Notes under the pieces: generated by a model
Databases searched by the model: none
Told to the model about the DNA's origin: nothing
Seen by the model: only the letters and a program-made list of their open reading frames with translations
Shown here: positions 1 through 6,286 of the stretch, in pieces
Layout of the letters: each line of letters opens with the position of its first letter
Numbering within the stretch: position 1 is the first letter of the stretch
Assembly: GCA_023430325.1 (NCBI GenBank)
Contig: JAEZAU010000069.1
Coordinates: forward strand, 1 to 23,724
Reading direction: 5' to 3'
Length of the DNA: 23,724 nt
Source of the DNA: Bacteroidota bacterium
GTDB taxonomy: Bacteria > Bacteroidota > Bacteroidia > Flavobacteriales_F > PHOS-HE28
Program-made: the position numbers and the translations under genes

Positions 1-154
1 ATGAGCTTTTTCCCCAACGGCGTGGGCTGATCAGGATGGTGTTGACCCCAGCGATCATGTTCCCCTTGAGCCGCTGCAGGTCTTCGGTGCGATCGGTGAA
101 GCGCACGGTGTTCACCGTATTCCCGAAATCGAAAGGCGAGGTGGAACGTTCCAT
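1..154 (-). CDS. AAA-family ATPase, N-terminal part (cut by window edge)
   Basis: The reverse strand reads an open frame of 51 codons from an ATG at 154-152 to the left edge. It begins MERSTSPFDFGNTVNTVRFT and ends with the P-loop segment SPRRWGKSS. This combination (an NPF-like start, a short 'FTDRTEDLQRLK' lead-in, then 'INT.LISPRRWGKSS') is what I know from the stand-alone AAA ATPases of Bacteroidota and Archaea (archaeal-type ATPase, PF01637-like). The W-G-K-S Walker A motif would bind ATP; the Walker B and C-terminal nuclease-like parts would lie outside the window. These genes are common as multi-copy accessory genes and their cellular role is not well defined. Its promoter region carries an array of palindromes, and it sits back to back with a truncated E2 gene, so it looks like an acquired gene. 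Family call fairly sure; function unknown. Confidence 0.75.
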   Translation of the reverse strand, partial: MERSTSPFDFGNTVNTVRFTDRTEDLQRLKGNMIAGVNTILISPRRWGKSS

Positions 155-228
155 CTTGTACCAAAAGGTATTATACCATTCGGTACAAATGTATTATACC
201 TATTGGTATTATACCAAGTGGTATAATT
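155..228 (-). promoter_or_regulatory. Alternating palindrome array in the ATPase upstream region (candidate operator)
   Basis: Four dyads of the form TACC-N4-GGTA lie at 159-170, 174-185, 197-208 and 212-223, starting 15, 23 and 15 bases apart. Between them the same half-sites form GGTATTATACC at 167-177 and 205-215, and a one-mismatch version at 190-200. The array starts 4 bases upstream of the ATPase ATG. The regular spacing and the embedded promoter suggest a cooperative operator, possibly autoregulatory. The function is inference. Confidence 0.7.
186..217 (-). promoter_or_regulatory. Bacteroidota-type promoter for the AAA ATPase
   Basis: On the minus strand TACATTTG (186-193) matches the Bacteroidota -7 element TAnnTTTG exactly. 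TTG (215-217) lies 21 bases further upstream, as expected for the -33 element. The one degenerate half-site of the palindrome array (TGTA instead of GGTA at 190-193) coincides with this -7 box, as if the operator had yielded to the promoter. The ATG follows about 32 bases after the -7 box. Confidence 0.6.
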
Positions 229-242
229 TGCTTGGCTGATCG

Positions 243-422
243 ATGCTCGTTGCTGCATTCTCCGTGGTGCGCAACGGCCAGATCGTGATCGGCAACGCCA
301 TGAAGGTTACGCTGAGCTGCGATCACCGCGTGGTGGATGGCGCCACCGGATCGGAATTCCTGCAGACCTTCAAGAGCTACATGGAGGAGCCGGCGCTAAT
401 GCTTGGGGCGGGGGCGATCTGA
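243..422 (+). pseudogene. pdhC: 3' remnant of pyruvate dehydrogenase E2 (dihydrolipoamide acetyltransferase)
   Basis: The frame 243-422 encodes the C-terminus of the E2 catalytic domain: VVRNGQIVIGNAMKVTLSCD, followed by the active-site motif DHRVVDG and a tail ending EEPALML plus a few residues. The SCDHRVVDGATG form is typical of pyruvate dehydrogenase E2 rather than SucB. Only about 55 of the usual 400-550 residues remain: the lipoyl, E1-binding and most of the acyltransferase domains are absent. An in-frame TGA at 237-239 precedes the ATG, and homology is visible only from about 258. Upstream lies the divergent AAA ATPase and its operator array, so the 5' part was either lost to an insertion or rearrangement, or the contig is chimeric here. 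The product cannot be an active E2. Confidence 0.75.
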
Positions 423-431
423 GGGGGCGAA

Positions 432-704
432 TTAGTCCCTCACCATCACATACTTATATCGGCTATCCAGTTGGCTGGCATCGATCGTATCCAGCAGCGC
501 TTGCGTGATGCGGATCGGGTAAAGGCTGATATTGACCGGATCGAGCATCATCTTCGCCCACTGCTCTTCGGTCAAACGATCAGGCCGCTGGGACATGGTC
601 ACTTGCAAGGTGAGAGCATTTGGTGGCTCGCGCTCCGGCCTTGACTGCTCCTGCGCAAGGGTGGCCATGGGCAAGAGGAACAAGATGTAGAGCAACTGGC
701 GCAT
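432..704 (-). CDS. Small exported protein of unknown function
   Basis: A 90-residue protein starting MRQLLYILFLLPMATLAQEQ. A short hydrophobic stretch followed by A-Q gives a clear Sec signal peptide of about 17 residues. The open frame extends further upstream to 821, but that part lies inside the preceding gene and would hide the signal peptide, so I choose the ATG at 704. The mature part is polar, contains LTEEQWAKMMLDP and ends in a charged tail KYVMVRD. I recognise no domain. It starts 2 bases after the stop of the T9SS cargo gene, so it is probably the last gene of the same transcript. It ends 9 bases from the convergent E2 remnant. Confidence 0.7.
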   Translation of the reverse strand: MRQLLYILFLLPMATLAQEQSRPEREPPNALTLQVTMSQRPDRLTEEQWAKMMLDPVNISLYPIRITQALLDTIDASQLDSRYKYVMVRD

Positions 705-706
705 GG

Positions 707-2221
707 CTATTCGTGTTGAATGATCACACGGGTGGTGGCGTTCTGACCACCCCAGCTCAAGCGGCAATGGTACATACCTGGCGCCTGACCCAGCAGATCG
801 AACTGATGGATGGTGGTCCATTGGGGAAGACGCTTACGGTAGATAATGCGGCCCGTAGCATCAACCACCTCCACTGAACCTTCTATAGATCGGGAAGGAT
901 AGCTGAGGGTGAAACTCGCATTGGAGGGATTTGGGTATGCAGTCACATAGATCTGAAGGTCCTGATTCGGAACGCTTACGTTAATACCCAAACTATCACA
1001 GATGCTGCCATCGATCGGACCCAAGTGGTAGTTGGGGTGGTTTGGAAGGGAATTCATGAAGTAGCGCGGCAATTCAATGCCATGCTGCTGAATGTTGCAA
1101 GCCAGACCGGACTGATCAGGATCATGGATCACATGAAGATGAGATGTACTATTACCTGTACCGATATAGATCTTGCCATCTGGAGCTATCTGCGCTATAT
1201 CGAACATGGTAGCGAAAGGAGGCGATGGTGAGTAAAATCCATCCCATTCTGCGATATGGATCATGGATGATGGAACATCTGAAGCCTCCATATCGAATTG
1301 ATGCACATTCAACACCGAAGTCAAATACAAGAACCTACTGTTCGGTGAGAATGCTACACCTCCCATCGCTTCTGGATCTGAGATATTGATGTGCGTTGCG
1401 TTGGAGAAAAGTCCCGTGCAACGATCAAGATCAAAGATCTCCAGATCGAATGCCCAGTAATAGGCCAACTTGTTACCATCAGGGGAAATGCAGGCTTGCC
1501 CGTTATCGGGAGCACGAACAATGCCAATGGATTGTAACCCATCAACGGCAACGCCTTCCGGAGTTACAAGAAGCCGATAAAAGCTGTTCGAATCCACTTT
1601 ATGGCAGAACACCCACCAGTCCCGCCCATTGGCATGCCTCACCGCAGTTATCCGGCCCGTATTCAGTTGATCATCGATCAATATTTCATTCTTGCTCACC
1701 ACTGCGCCTATGCCGTCCCCTAGGCTCATATCGATCGTGGTCAGGTAGAGATACTGTGCATAGGGCCCGGTTGGTTCATCAATTGTACCATGGATCAGGT
1801 AGAATATATTCTGGGATGCAGGTTTTGGCAGGATCATGCACGCTTGTGAAAGGTGTAAGCCCTCTAGAAATTGTGAGGTGTACCAACTCGGATTGAGTCC
1901 AGTACCATTGAACATTGTATCACCGAATGCATTGGCGACATAAGCACCATTCGTACTGAAGAGCAAATAACCGCTCTCATCGGTAATGTTTGCGTTCGTT
2001 CGCTTAAAGTCGATCGTCCGTTCGGCGGTGGTAATAATGAGTTCTCCGATACTGAAATTCAGATCAACACCTCCCCAAGGAGGAGGCGATTGGTCTTCAA
2101 AACCCCCGAGCCATAAATTATTCTGACCAGATTGAGCGCGTGTTTGTTCAAAGATGAACAAGCACATCGGCATCAATAAGAGCCACCGATAATCCAGCCA
2201 ATTCAATAAGGACATTTTCAC
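707..2221 (-). CDS. T9SS type A sorting domain protein with propeller-like repeats
   Basis: A 504-residue protein with a long signal peptide (residues ~1-30, hydrophobic LLLMPMCLFIF, ending TRAQ). The central part has blade-like phrases such as GQACISPDGNKLAYYW, GGVAFSPNSRFLYLTS and IAPDGKIYIGTG, typical of WD40/YVTN-like beta-propellers in secreted Bacteroidota proteins. Residues ~425-504 are a T9SS type A C-terminal sorting domain: YPNPSN, a VVDATGR strand and an APGMYHCRL strand. It would cross the inner membrane by Sec and the outer membrane by T9SS, then be released or anchored at the surface. The GTG start at 2221 overlaps the TGA of the upstream gene (GTGA); an ATG at 2215 is an alternative. 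Ligand or substrate unknown. Confidence 0.85.
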   Translation of the reverse strand: MKMSLLNWLDYRWLLLMPMCLFIFEQTRAQSGQNNLWLGGFEDQSPPPWGGVDLNFSIGELIITTAERTIDFKRTNANITDESGYLLFSTNGAYVANAFGDTMFNGTGLNPSWYTSQFLEGLHLSQACMILPKPASQNIFYLIHGTIDEPTGPYAQYLYLTTIDMSLGDGIGAVVSKNEILIDDQLNTGRITAVRHANGRDWWVFCHKVDSNSFYRLLVTPEGVAVDGLQSIGIVRAPDNGQACISPDGNKLAYYWAFDLEIFDLDRCTGLFSNATHINISDPEAMGGVAFSPNSRFLYLTSVLNVHQFDMEASDVPSSMIHIAEWDGFYSPSPPFATMFDIAQIAPDGKIYIGTGNSTSHLHVIHDPDQSGLACNIQQHGIELPRYFMNSLPNHPNYHLGPIDGSICDSLGINVSVPNQDLQIYVTAYPNPSNASFTLSYPSRSIEGSVEVVDATGRIIYRKRLPQWTTIHQFDLLGQAPGMYHCRLSWGGQNATTRVIIQHE

Positions 2222-3546
2222 CGTACGATAGTCACCTTGCCAACGCCAATTTCCTGATCCGACACGACGACTTTGTAATGGTATATGCCCGGTGCCAACC
2301 CAACGGTGCTGAACGGATGGTGTTGCAAGCCTCCTGGAACAGTACGTCTGAATACTTCTGCTCCAGTAATGTCGTAAATCACGAAGGTTCCAGATAATTC
2401 CTGCATGATGCTAATAACCAATACCGCTTCGTCTATCGCGGGATTCGGGATCACATTCACAGTATTCGGCGTGGCTTCATTGAATCGCTTCACCACAATA
2501 CCGTGCTGGATGCAGATCTCTACATCGTCGAACTCCACCTCATCATTGATCAATGAATACATTGAGCGTGCTTTGAAGACCACATTGCCGCCAAGCGCAG
2601 GGCATTGTTCTGCAACCGTCAGGAGATCCACCTCTTGCTCTGGCGTGAACTCATCAATATCCTTTGCGATGGTGCTCAGGAAGATGTCATTGACCAGCCG
2701 CTCGTTTTCCTCCATCAATCCTGTATTAGATAAGCTAGCATTGTAATTCTTGAGATCGTCAGATCCTAAAGCCCTGCTGTTAGTGATGGTCTGTAGGATA
2801 CCAGAGTTGATCTCAGTTAATTCAGTTACAGCCGACATATAGCCCATCAGATCGGCCAACAGAGTCCACTGATCCTGTATCGTAAGACTAACCGTATCAG
2901 CCAATGCTTCCTGCACCTGCTCGATAAGTATCAAATTTCCCTCGATCAGATCCATATTAAGATCGATCGTATTGATGTACATGGAGTCCAAACCATGAAT
3001 GCTCGAAGCATCGGCATCAAGGATCCGCAACTGTGCCTTAACCGTGGAATGGACTTCATTGAAGAAATCGTCAAGAATCAACAGGGAATCGCGCAAATTG
3101 GGATACTGATACAGCTTATAATATAGTTCGCGCCCCATGATCCACTTGGACTCTTCAGTGTACGGATCATTTTCAAGGCTGTCAGTAGCTATACGCTCAT
3201 CCAGATCGGAAACAAGCCCCATACTGCGAACGTCAAATTGACTACAGTAGTTCTCAATGTCGCTTTCGCAGATATAATTCTGGCCGTTTAAATCTTGAAG
3301 GAACCAATTGTTTGGCCACTCCGATGGAGGTTGTGTGTTACCTCCAGCAATCCATGTTGGATTGAAGTAAAAAAGGGAAGTTCCATGCATTGGCAGCATC
3401 CTCGTACCAGGCACCATAACCCCCGGGAGCTGGTGCTTGATACCAAAGATTGCTGCGTAAGATCTGCCCAGGAGGTGGTTGCTGACCAATGATGGCATTA
3501 GGATCGAGGTGCAGACCCCACATATGGTATCGGAGTTTGTTTCCAC
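2218..3546 (-). CDS. C-terminal fragment of a frameshifted T9SS surface protein
   Basis: This 442-residue frame has no signal peptide, and its first ~60 residues (METNSDTICG...) overlap the 3' end of the beta-helix frame, so that part is probably not translated as such. True sequence seems to start near FYFNPTWIAGG (about 3370), which continues NAWNFPF of the upstream frame if one T of a T6 run is removed. The middle is mostly alpha-helical and acidic (several D/E-rich heptad-like stretches around residues 130-290). Residues ~363-442 form a T9SS type A sorting domain (VIPNPA, a VIYDITGAEV strand, an APGIYHYKV strand). On its own it could not be exported, so it is the 3' piece of the gene that starts at 5897. 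Its stop overlaps the start of the next T9SS cargo gene. Confidence 0.7.
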   Translation of the reverse strand: METNSDTICGVCTSILMPSLVSNHLLGRSYAAIFGIKHQLPGVMVPGTRMLPMHGTSLFYFNPTWIAGGNTQPPSEWPNNWFLQDLNGQNYICESDIENYCSQFDVRSMGLVSDLDERIATDSLENDPYTEESKWIMGRELYYKLYQYPNLRDSLLILDDFFNEVHSTVKAQLRILDADASSIHGLDSMYINTIDLNMDLIEGNLILIEQVQEALADTVSLTIQDQWTLLADLMGYMSAVTELTEINSGILQTITNSRALGSDDLKNYNASLSNTGLMEENERLVNDIFLSTIAKDIDEFTPEQEVDLLTVAEQCPALGGNVVFKARSMYSLINDEVEFDDVEICIQHGIVVKRFNEATPNTVNVIPNPAIDEAVLVISIMQELSGTFVIYDITGAEVFRRTVPGGLQHHPFSTVGLAPGIYHYKVVVSDQEIGVGKVTIVR

Positions 3547-5539
3547 GCACTATAGTACCATATGCAGGTCCTTGGCTGAAGATGATGCCATTAGCAGTTT
3601 TATCAACATCATTGCAGGAGAACAACGGGTCGGAGCCCATTACGTTCCGGATGGCCGCTTGTGATGGATTAGGGAACGTGTTATCAGTGCTCAACACATA
3701 GTTGCAGCTGACTTCGGTCAACCGGCAACCACGTAAACCGATACCATAATTGTTAAATGAGTTGTTCACCATGTACGCTTCATTCTCTGCAATGAGGTAC
3801 TCATCGCAGGAATTGATATTGATGCCGAACCTGGAAGAGCTCAAGGGCAGGAATTGGATCTGGTTCCGCAGGATCTTGGTATCAGGGTTCGAAATGTTTA
3901 CTTCGCCGGAATAGATGGCGCTGTAACCTTTGGAAACCCCACCGATGTTGCCATGCCTGATATGGTTATCATAGACATGCAGTTGCGCCGCCCCGTGGTT
4001 CATCCTCAGATCGATCCCATTATATAAAGTGAGCACGCGGTTATTGAAGATATTCACCTTCCGCGATATGCTGCGGTCTATACGATAGGCTGTGCCAGCA
4101 TTATACATATTGTTGTCTGACGACCTCACGTTCATGTACTCAGTATAGATACCCCAGCGGCAATTCTGGAACGAGTATCCTGCATTGGACCCGAAGTCGG
4201 TCTGCCGTAAAATGTAACTGCCGAGATCTCCTCTGCAATAGACACCGGAACCATTTGCGACATACGCATATGTGGAGATCGGCTGTATACTGTAGATCAC
4301 TAACGACGACAGTGTAACATTGGATTGATATGCCATGATGCCATTGCTCAGATCATGGATCCAATTGAGGCCTGCTGTCAAGGCAAGGTTCGTATTGTTG
4401 ACATGGAATGCCGTAAAGCCTTTTGTACCGACCAAAGTAGTTTGGCCTGGATAGGGCTGCGGCATGGGTGATACACTGTGAAAATTACAATTGATGATGT
4501 TGGTGGCAACGTTATTCACAGGCGTGTTTCCAACAGGTATATTGAACGCTACGCGGTTGTTCTTGAACTCGACCCGATCCAGTGAGATAGTTGTCTGGTT
4601 ACGGGCTATGATGGCATTCTCCGCCTCGAAAATGTAAGAATTCAACCCTCTCAAACGACAGGTGGGTGTCACCTCGATGGTTTTCCACATGATACCATTA
4701 CAGGAAGAGATCTCGCTATTGATTATGTAGAACGTGGATCCATTGATCACCGTGATCTCGGCACCAGGGGACATCTTGACCGTTGCTGCCGAGAACGTGA
4801 AGGTTTGGTCAATGAAGAACTGGCCTGTGATGGAAACCGTTCCTGAGATCACTGACGGCAACGAACTGCTCAGCGTTCCGTTGGTGATATTCAAGACAGC
4901 TGGGCAGCAGCTTACTTGAGGAACCTCGAAAGTCTCTTCATGGCTGCAACCGAGGTCAGTGTCGGTTATGGTCACTGTATAGCTGCCAGCAGCCAAACCT
5001 GAAATGTCTTCCGTGGTTGCACCGTTGCTCCATGAGTAGGTGTAGTTGCCGGAGCCGCCATTGACAGTGAGGTTAATTGATCCTGAGTTTTGATTATCAC
5101 AGGTAGGTTCGATCGATTCTGTCACTTCTATGACAGGAACGATTTTAACATCATCTACAAGGACAAAACCTCCCAAATTATTGTCATATCCGCTATAATC
5201 TTCAATTATGATCGCCATATAAAGGCCATCTAACGGTTCAGTATAGGTAAAAGTCAATTGATAATTAGTCCAAGTAGCCGTAAGTGTTGTGAGTGTCGGA
5301 AGAATCTGGTCCGCCGTAAAGGGAGTGCCAAAGCATGTCATGGGCGATCCATTAATCAGCGTAACACCCATTGATTGAGTACAAGGCTGTTGCGAAAATG
5401 TCCGAAATCCTAGGTATGGCGTAGCTTGTTCTTGCCCAAAAGTCAAGACTTTATGTTTTGTTCTCTTCCAAAGGCTCGCAAAGTTCGAACAATAACCCTT
5501 CAACATTACCATTTGGCGGACTTGCGCTTGGAGGTGCAC
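3338..5539 (-). CDS. Middle fragment of the same surface protein: jelly-roll end, SprB repeat, beta-helix
   Basis: The 733-residue frame lacks a signal peptide. Its first ~29 residues are out of phase with the true gene, and real sequence begins around KVLTFGQEQATP (about 5452). Residues ~30-135 complete a jelly-roll-like module ending FVLVDDVKI. Residues ~142-208 are one SprB-type repeat (PTCDNQNSGSINLTVNGG, SWSNGATTEDISGLAAGSYT, ITD), as in gliding-associated adhesins. Residues ~215-700 are a right-handed parallel beta-helix with many short N/G turns and recurring 'I..N' rungs. The frame ends shortly after the T6 run with an out-of-phase tail (LLQSNMDCWR). Together with the flanking frames it makes one ~1,200-residue adhesin-like T9SS protein. 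Confidence 0.75.
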   Translation of the reverse strand: MHLQAQVRQMVMLKGYCSNFASLWKRTKHKVLTFGQEQATPYLGFRTFSQQPCTQSMGVTLINGSPMTCFGTPFTADQILPTLTTLTATWTNYQLTFTYTEPLDGLYMAIIIEDYSGYDNNLGGFVLVDDVKIVPVIEVTESIEPTCDNQNSGSINLTVNGGSGNYTYSWSNGATTEDISGLAAGSYTVTITDTDLGCSHEETFEVPQVSCCPAVLNITNGTLSSSLPSVISGTVSITGQFFIDQTFTFSAATVKMSPGAEITVINGSTFYIINSEISSCNGIMWKTIEVTPTCRLRGLNSYIFEAENAIIARNQTTISLDRVEFKNNRVAFNIPVGNTPVNNVATNIINCNFHSVSPMPQPYPGQTTLVGTKGFTAFHVNNTNLALTAGLNWIHDLSNGIMAYQSNVTLSSLVIYSIQPISTYAYVANGSGVYCRGDLGSYILRQTDFGSNAGYSFQNCRWGIYTEYMNVRSSDNNMYNAGTAYRIDRSISRKVNIFNNRVLTLYNGIDLRMNHGAAQLHVYDNHIRHGNIGGVSKGYSAIYSGEVNISNPDTKILRNQIQFLPLSSSRFGININSCDEYLIAENEAYMVNNSFNNYGIGLRGCRLTEVSCNYVLSTDNTFPNPSQAAIRNVMGSDPLFSCNDVDKTANGIIFSQGPAYGTIVRGNKLRYHMWGLHLDPNAIIGQQPPPGQILRSNLWYQAPAPGGYGAWYEDAANAWNFPFLLQSNMDCWR
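3369..3374 (-). other. Frameshift site 1 of the beta-helix gene (A6/T6 run)
   Basis: On the minus strand the run is CCCTTTTTTACTTC. Read with six T it gives NFPFLLQSN and soon a stop. With five T it gives NFPFYFNPTWIAGG and continues into the sorting-domain frame. It is either an indel error, a real mutation, or less likely a slippage site. Confidence 0.7.
5448..5458 (-). other. Frameshift site 2 of the beta-helix gene
   Basis: The minus-strand reading CCTTTGGAAGAGAACAAAAC then ATAAAGTCTTG stops at TAA in the signal-peptide frame (CEPLEENKT, stop). One extra base after ACATA would give EENKTYKVLTFGQEQ and join the 5' frame to the beta-helix frame. A one-base loss here explains why neither frame is complete. 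Confidence 0.65.
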
Positions 5540-5897
5540 CAGCTATCATTATGTAATGTTCATTCGGTAATCCAGAATATGATGGAGGAAGTGGATATCC
5601 TCCCAGATATGCTCCAAAGAACGAAACCCACTCCACACCATTATAGTAAGCATGGTCAGGTGTATTCTGGCCACTATAGAACCAATCCGAGTATGGCAGT
5701 GTAGGAAGTCCGCTCAACTGCTCGAAATCTCCTAATAAGATCAGATCACATGGATTTGGACATGTTCCGCCACCTCCCATCATGTTTGAACCAGGCGGTA
5801 TAAACGGTCGAATACCGCTTTCCGCATCAATCTGCGCGTACAATGAGACGCTTACAAAAAAGGAGCAAACTACTAGGTGGAGAGAACGAGCGGACAT
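5451..5897 (-). CDS. N-terminal fragment of the frameshifted T9SS surface protein
   Basis: A 148-residue frame beginning MSARSLHLVVCSFFVSVSLY followed by A-Q, a clear signal peptide of ~22 residues. Then comes a G/P-rich linker with MMGGGG, and the first half of a jelly-roll-like module (DLILLGDFEQLSG... HYIMIAG... VEGLLFELCEPLEENKT). Phrases such as 'LLGDFEQ' are typical of the N-terminal lectin- or carbohydrate-binding-like modules of Bacteroidota surface proteins. It stops at a TAA exactly where one missing base would lead into the 3338-5539 frame, so it is the 5' piece of the gene spanning 5897-2218. The start is set by the signal peptide. No recognisable promoter was seen upstream. Confidence 0.7.
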   Translation of the reverse strand: MSARSLHLVVCSFFVSVSLYAQIDAESGIRPFIPPGSNMMGGGGTCPNPCDLILLGDFEQLSGLPTLPYSDWFYSGQNTPDHAYYNGVEWVSFFGAYLGGYPLPPSYSGLPNEHYIMIAGAPPSASPPNGNVEGLLFELCEPLEENKT

Positions 5898-6160
5898 GGC
5901 ACAATGTTTTAAGGACGTTCAACTACTGTTTCTCACCCAATAGGCATGTCCTATCCGCACACTGTCCCGAGCCCTTCTGAGCCTATAACTCCATACCCAC
6001 GACACAGAGGTAATAAAAATGTTTTATGAATCCAAATCACTCACCCCAAAGCCTGCATATCGCAAAGCCTGATAAACTCTCCCGCTTTGTAAGTTCGCAT
6101 GAGTACTGCGTTAAGACCTCTGCCTCGAGCCCCTGCGCCATTCAAATCAACAAACGATCT

Positions 6161-6232
6161 GCGTGAGCGATAGGAGCGGCAGCCCGGACCGACGAAGGAG
6201 GGAGGACTACAGCGGATAGCGCGACGGCGTGC
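6161..6232. repeat. Candidate Bacteroidota intergenic repeat
   Basis: The segments GAGCGATAGGAGCGGCAGCC and CTACAGCGGATAGCGCGACG resemble a family of short intergenic elements I know from Flavobacteriia genomes (an 'AGCGGATAGC' core with a mirrored GCGATAGGAGCGG arm), usually found just behind genes. It lies 55 bases downstream of rodA, in the terminator position. Only one copy is in this window, so repetition is recalled knowledge, not seen here. Confidence 0.4.
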
Positions 6233-6248
6233 TTTTGACGCCGGCACG

Positions 6249-6285
6249 CCCCCTCACCCCAGCCCCTCTCCCAGGGAGAGGGTGG
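6249..6285. repeat. CCCTCACCCC/CCCTCTCCC palindromic element behind rodA
   Basis: CCCTCTCCC (6264-6272), one A, then GGGAGAGGG (6274-6282) form a perfect 9-base dyad, preceded by CCCCCTCACCCCAG. This 'CCCTCACCCC...CCCTCTCCC' sequence is a widespread dispersed element in many bacteria. It starts 4 bases after the rodA stop and could end the operon's transcript as a hairpin, although no T run follows. Confidence 0.5.
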
Positions 6286-6286
6286 C

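Larger units (their letters stand above)
5898..6286. other. Gene-free spacer
   Basis: No convincing coding frame. The only frame of note (6041-6247, minus) has no signal peptide and low-complexity Arg/Ser-rich sequence. The spacer holds an AT-rich dyad ATAAAA-ATG-TTTTAT at 6013-6027, a repeat-like block at 6161-6232, and a GC-rich perfect palindrome at 6264-6282. Confidence 0.7.

Noticed and set aside
155..228. CRISPR array or replication iterons
   Set aside because: Units are 12-base dyads at 15- and 23-base spacing without unique spacers of CRISPR size; no cas or rep gene nearby, so an operator is the simpler reading.
36..239. 67-codon plus-strand frame at the left edge
   Set aside because: It reads antisense through the ATPase start and the palindrome array, giving a Tyr-rich tail that merely reflects the TATACC repeats.
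1..422. Insertion sequence at the E2 breakpoint
   Set aside because: No transposase, terminal inverted repeats or target duplication visible in the part of the unit that the window contains.
707..5897. Polysaccharide-utilisation locus
   Set aside because: No SusC/SusD pair, glycoside hydrolase or sigma/anti-sigma genes beside these exported proteins.
6041..6247. 68-codon frame in the spacer behind rodA
   Set aside because: Composition is that of repeat-like intergenic DNA; no ribosome site or homologous motif.
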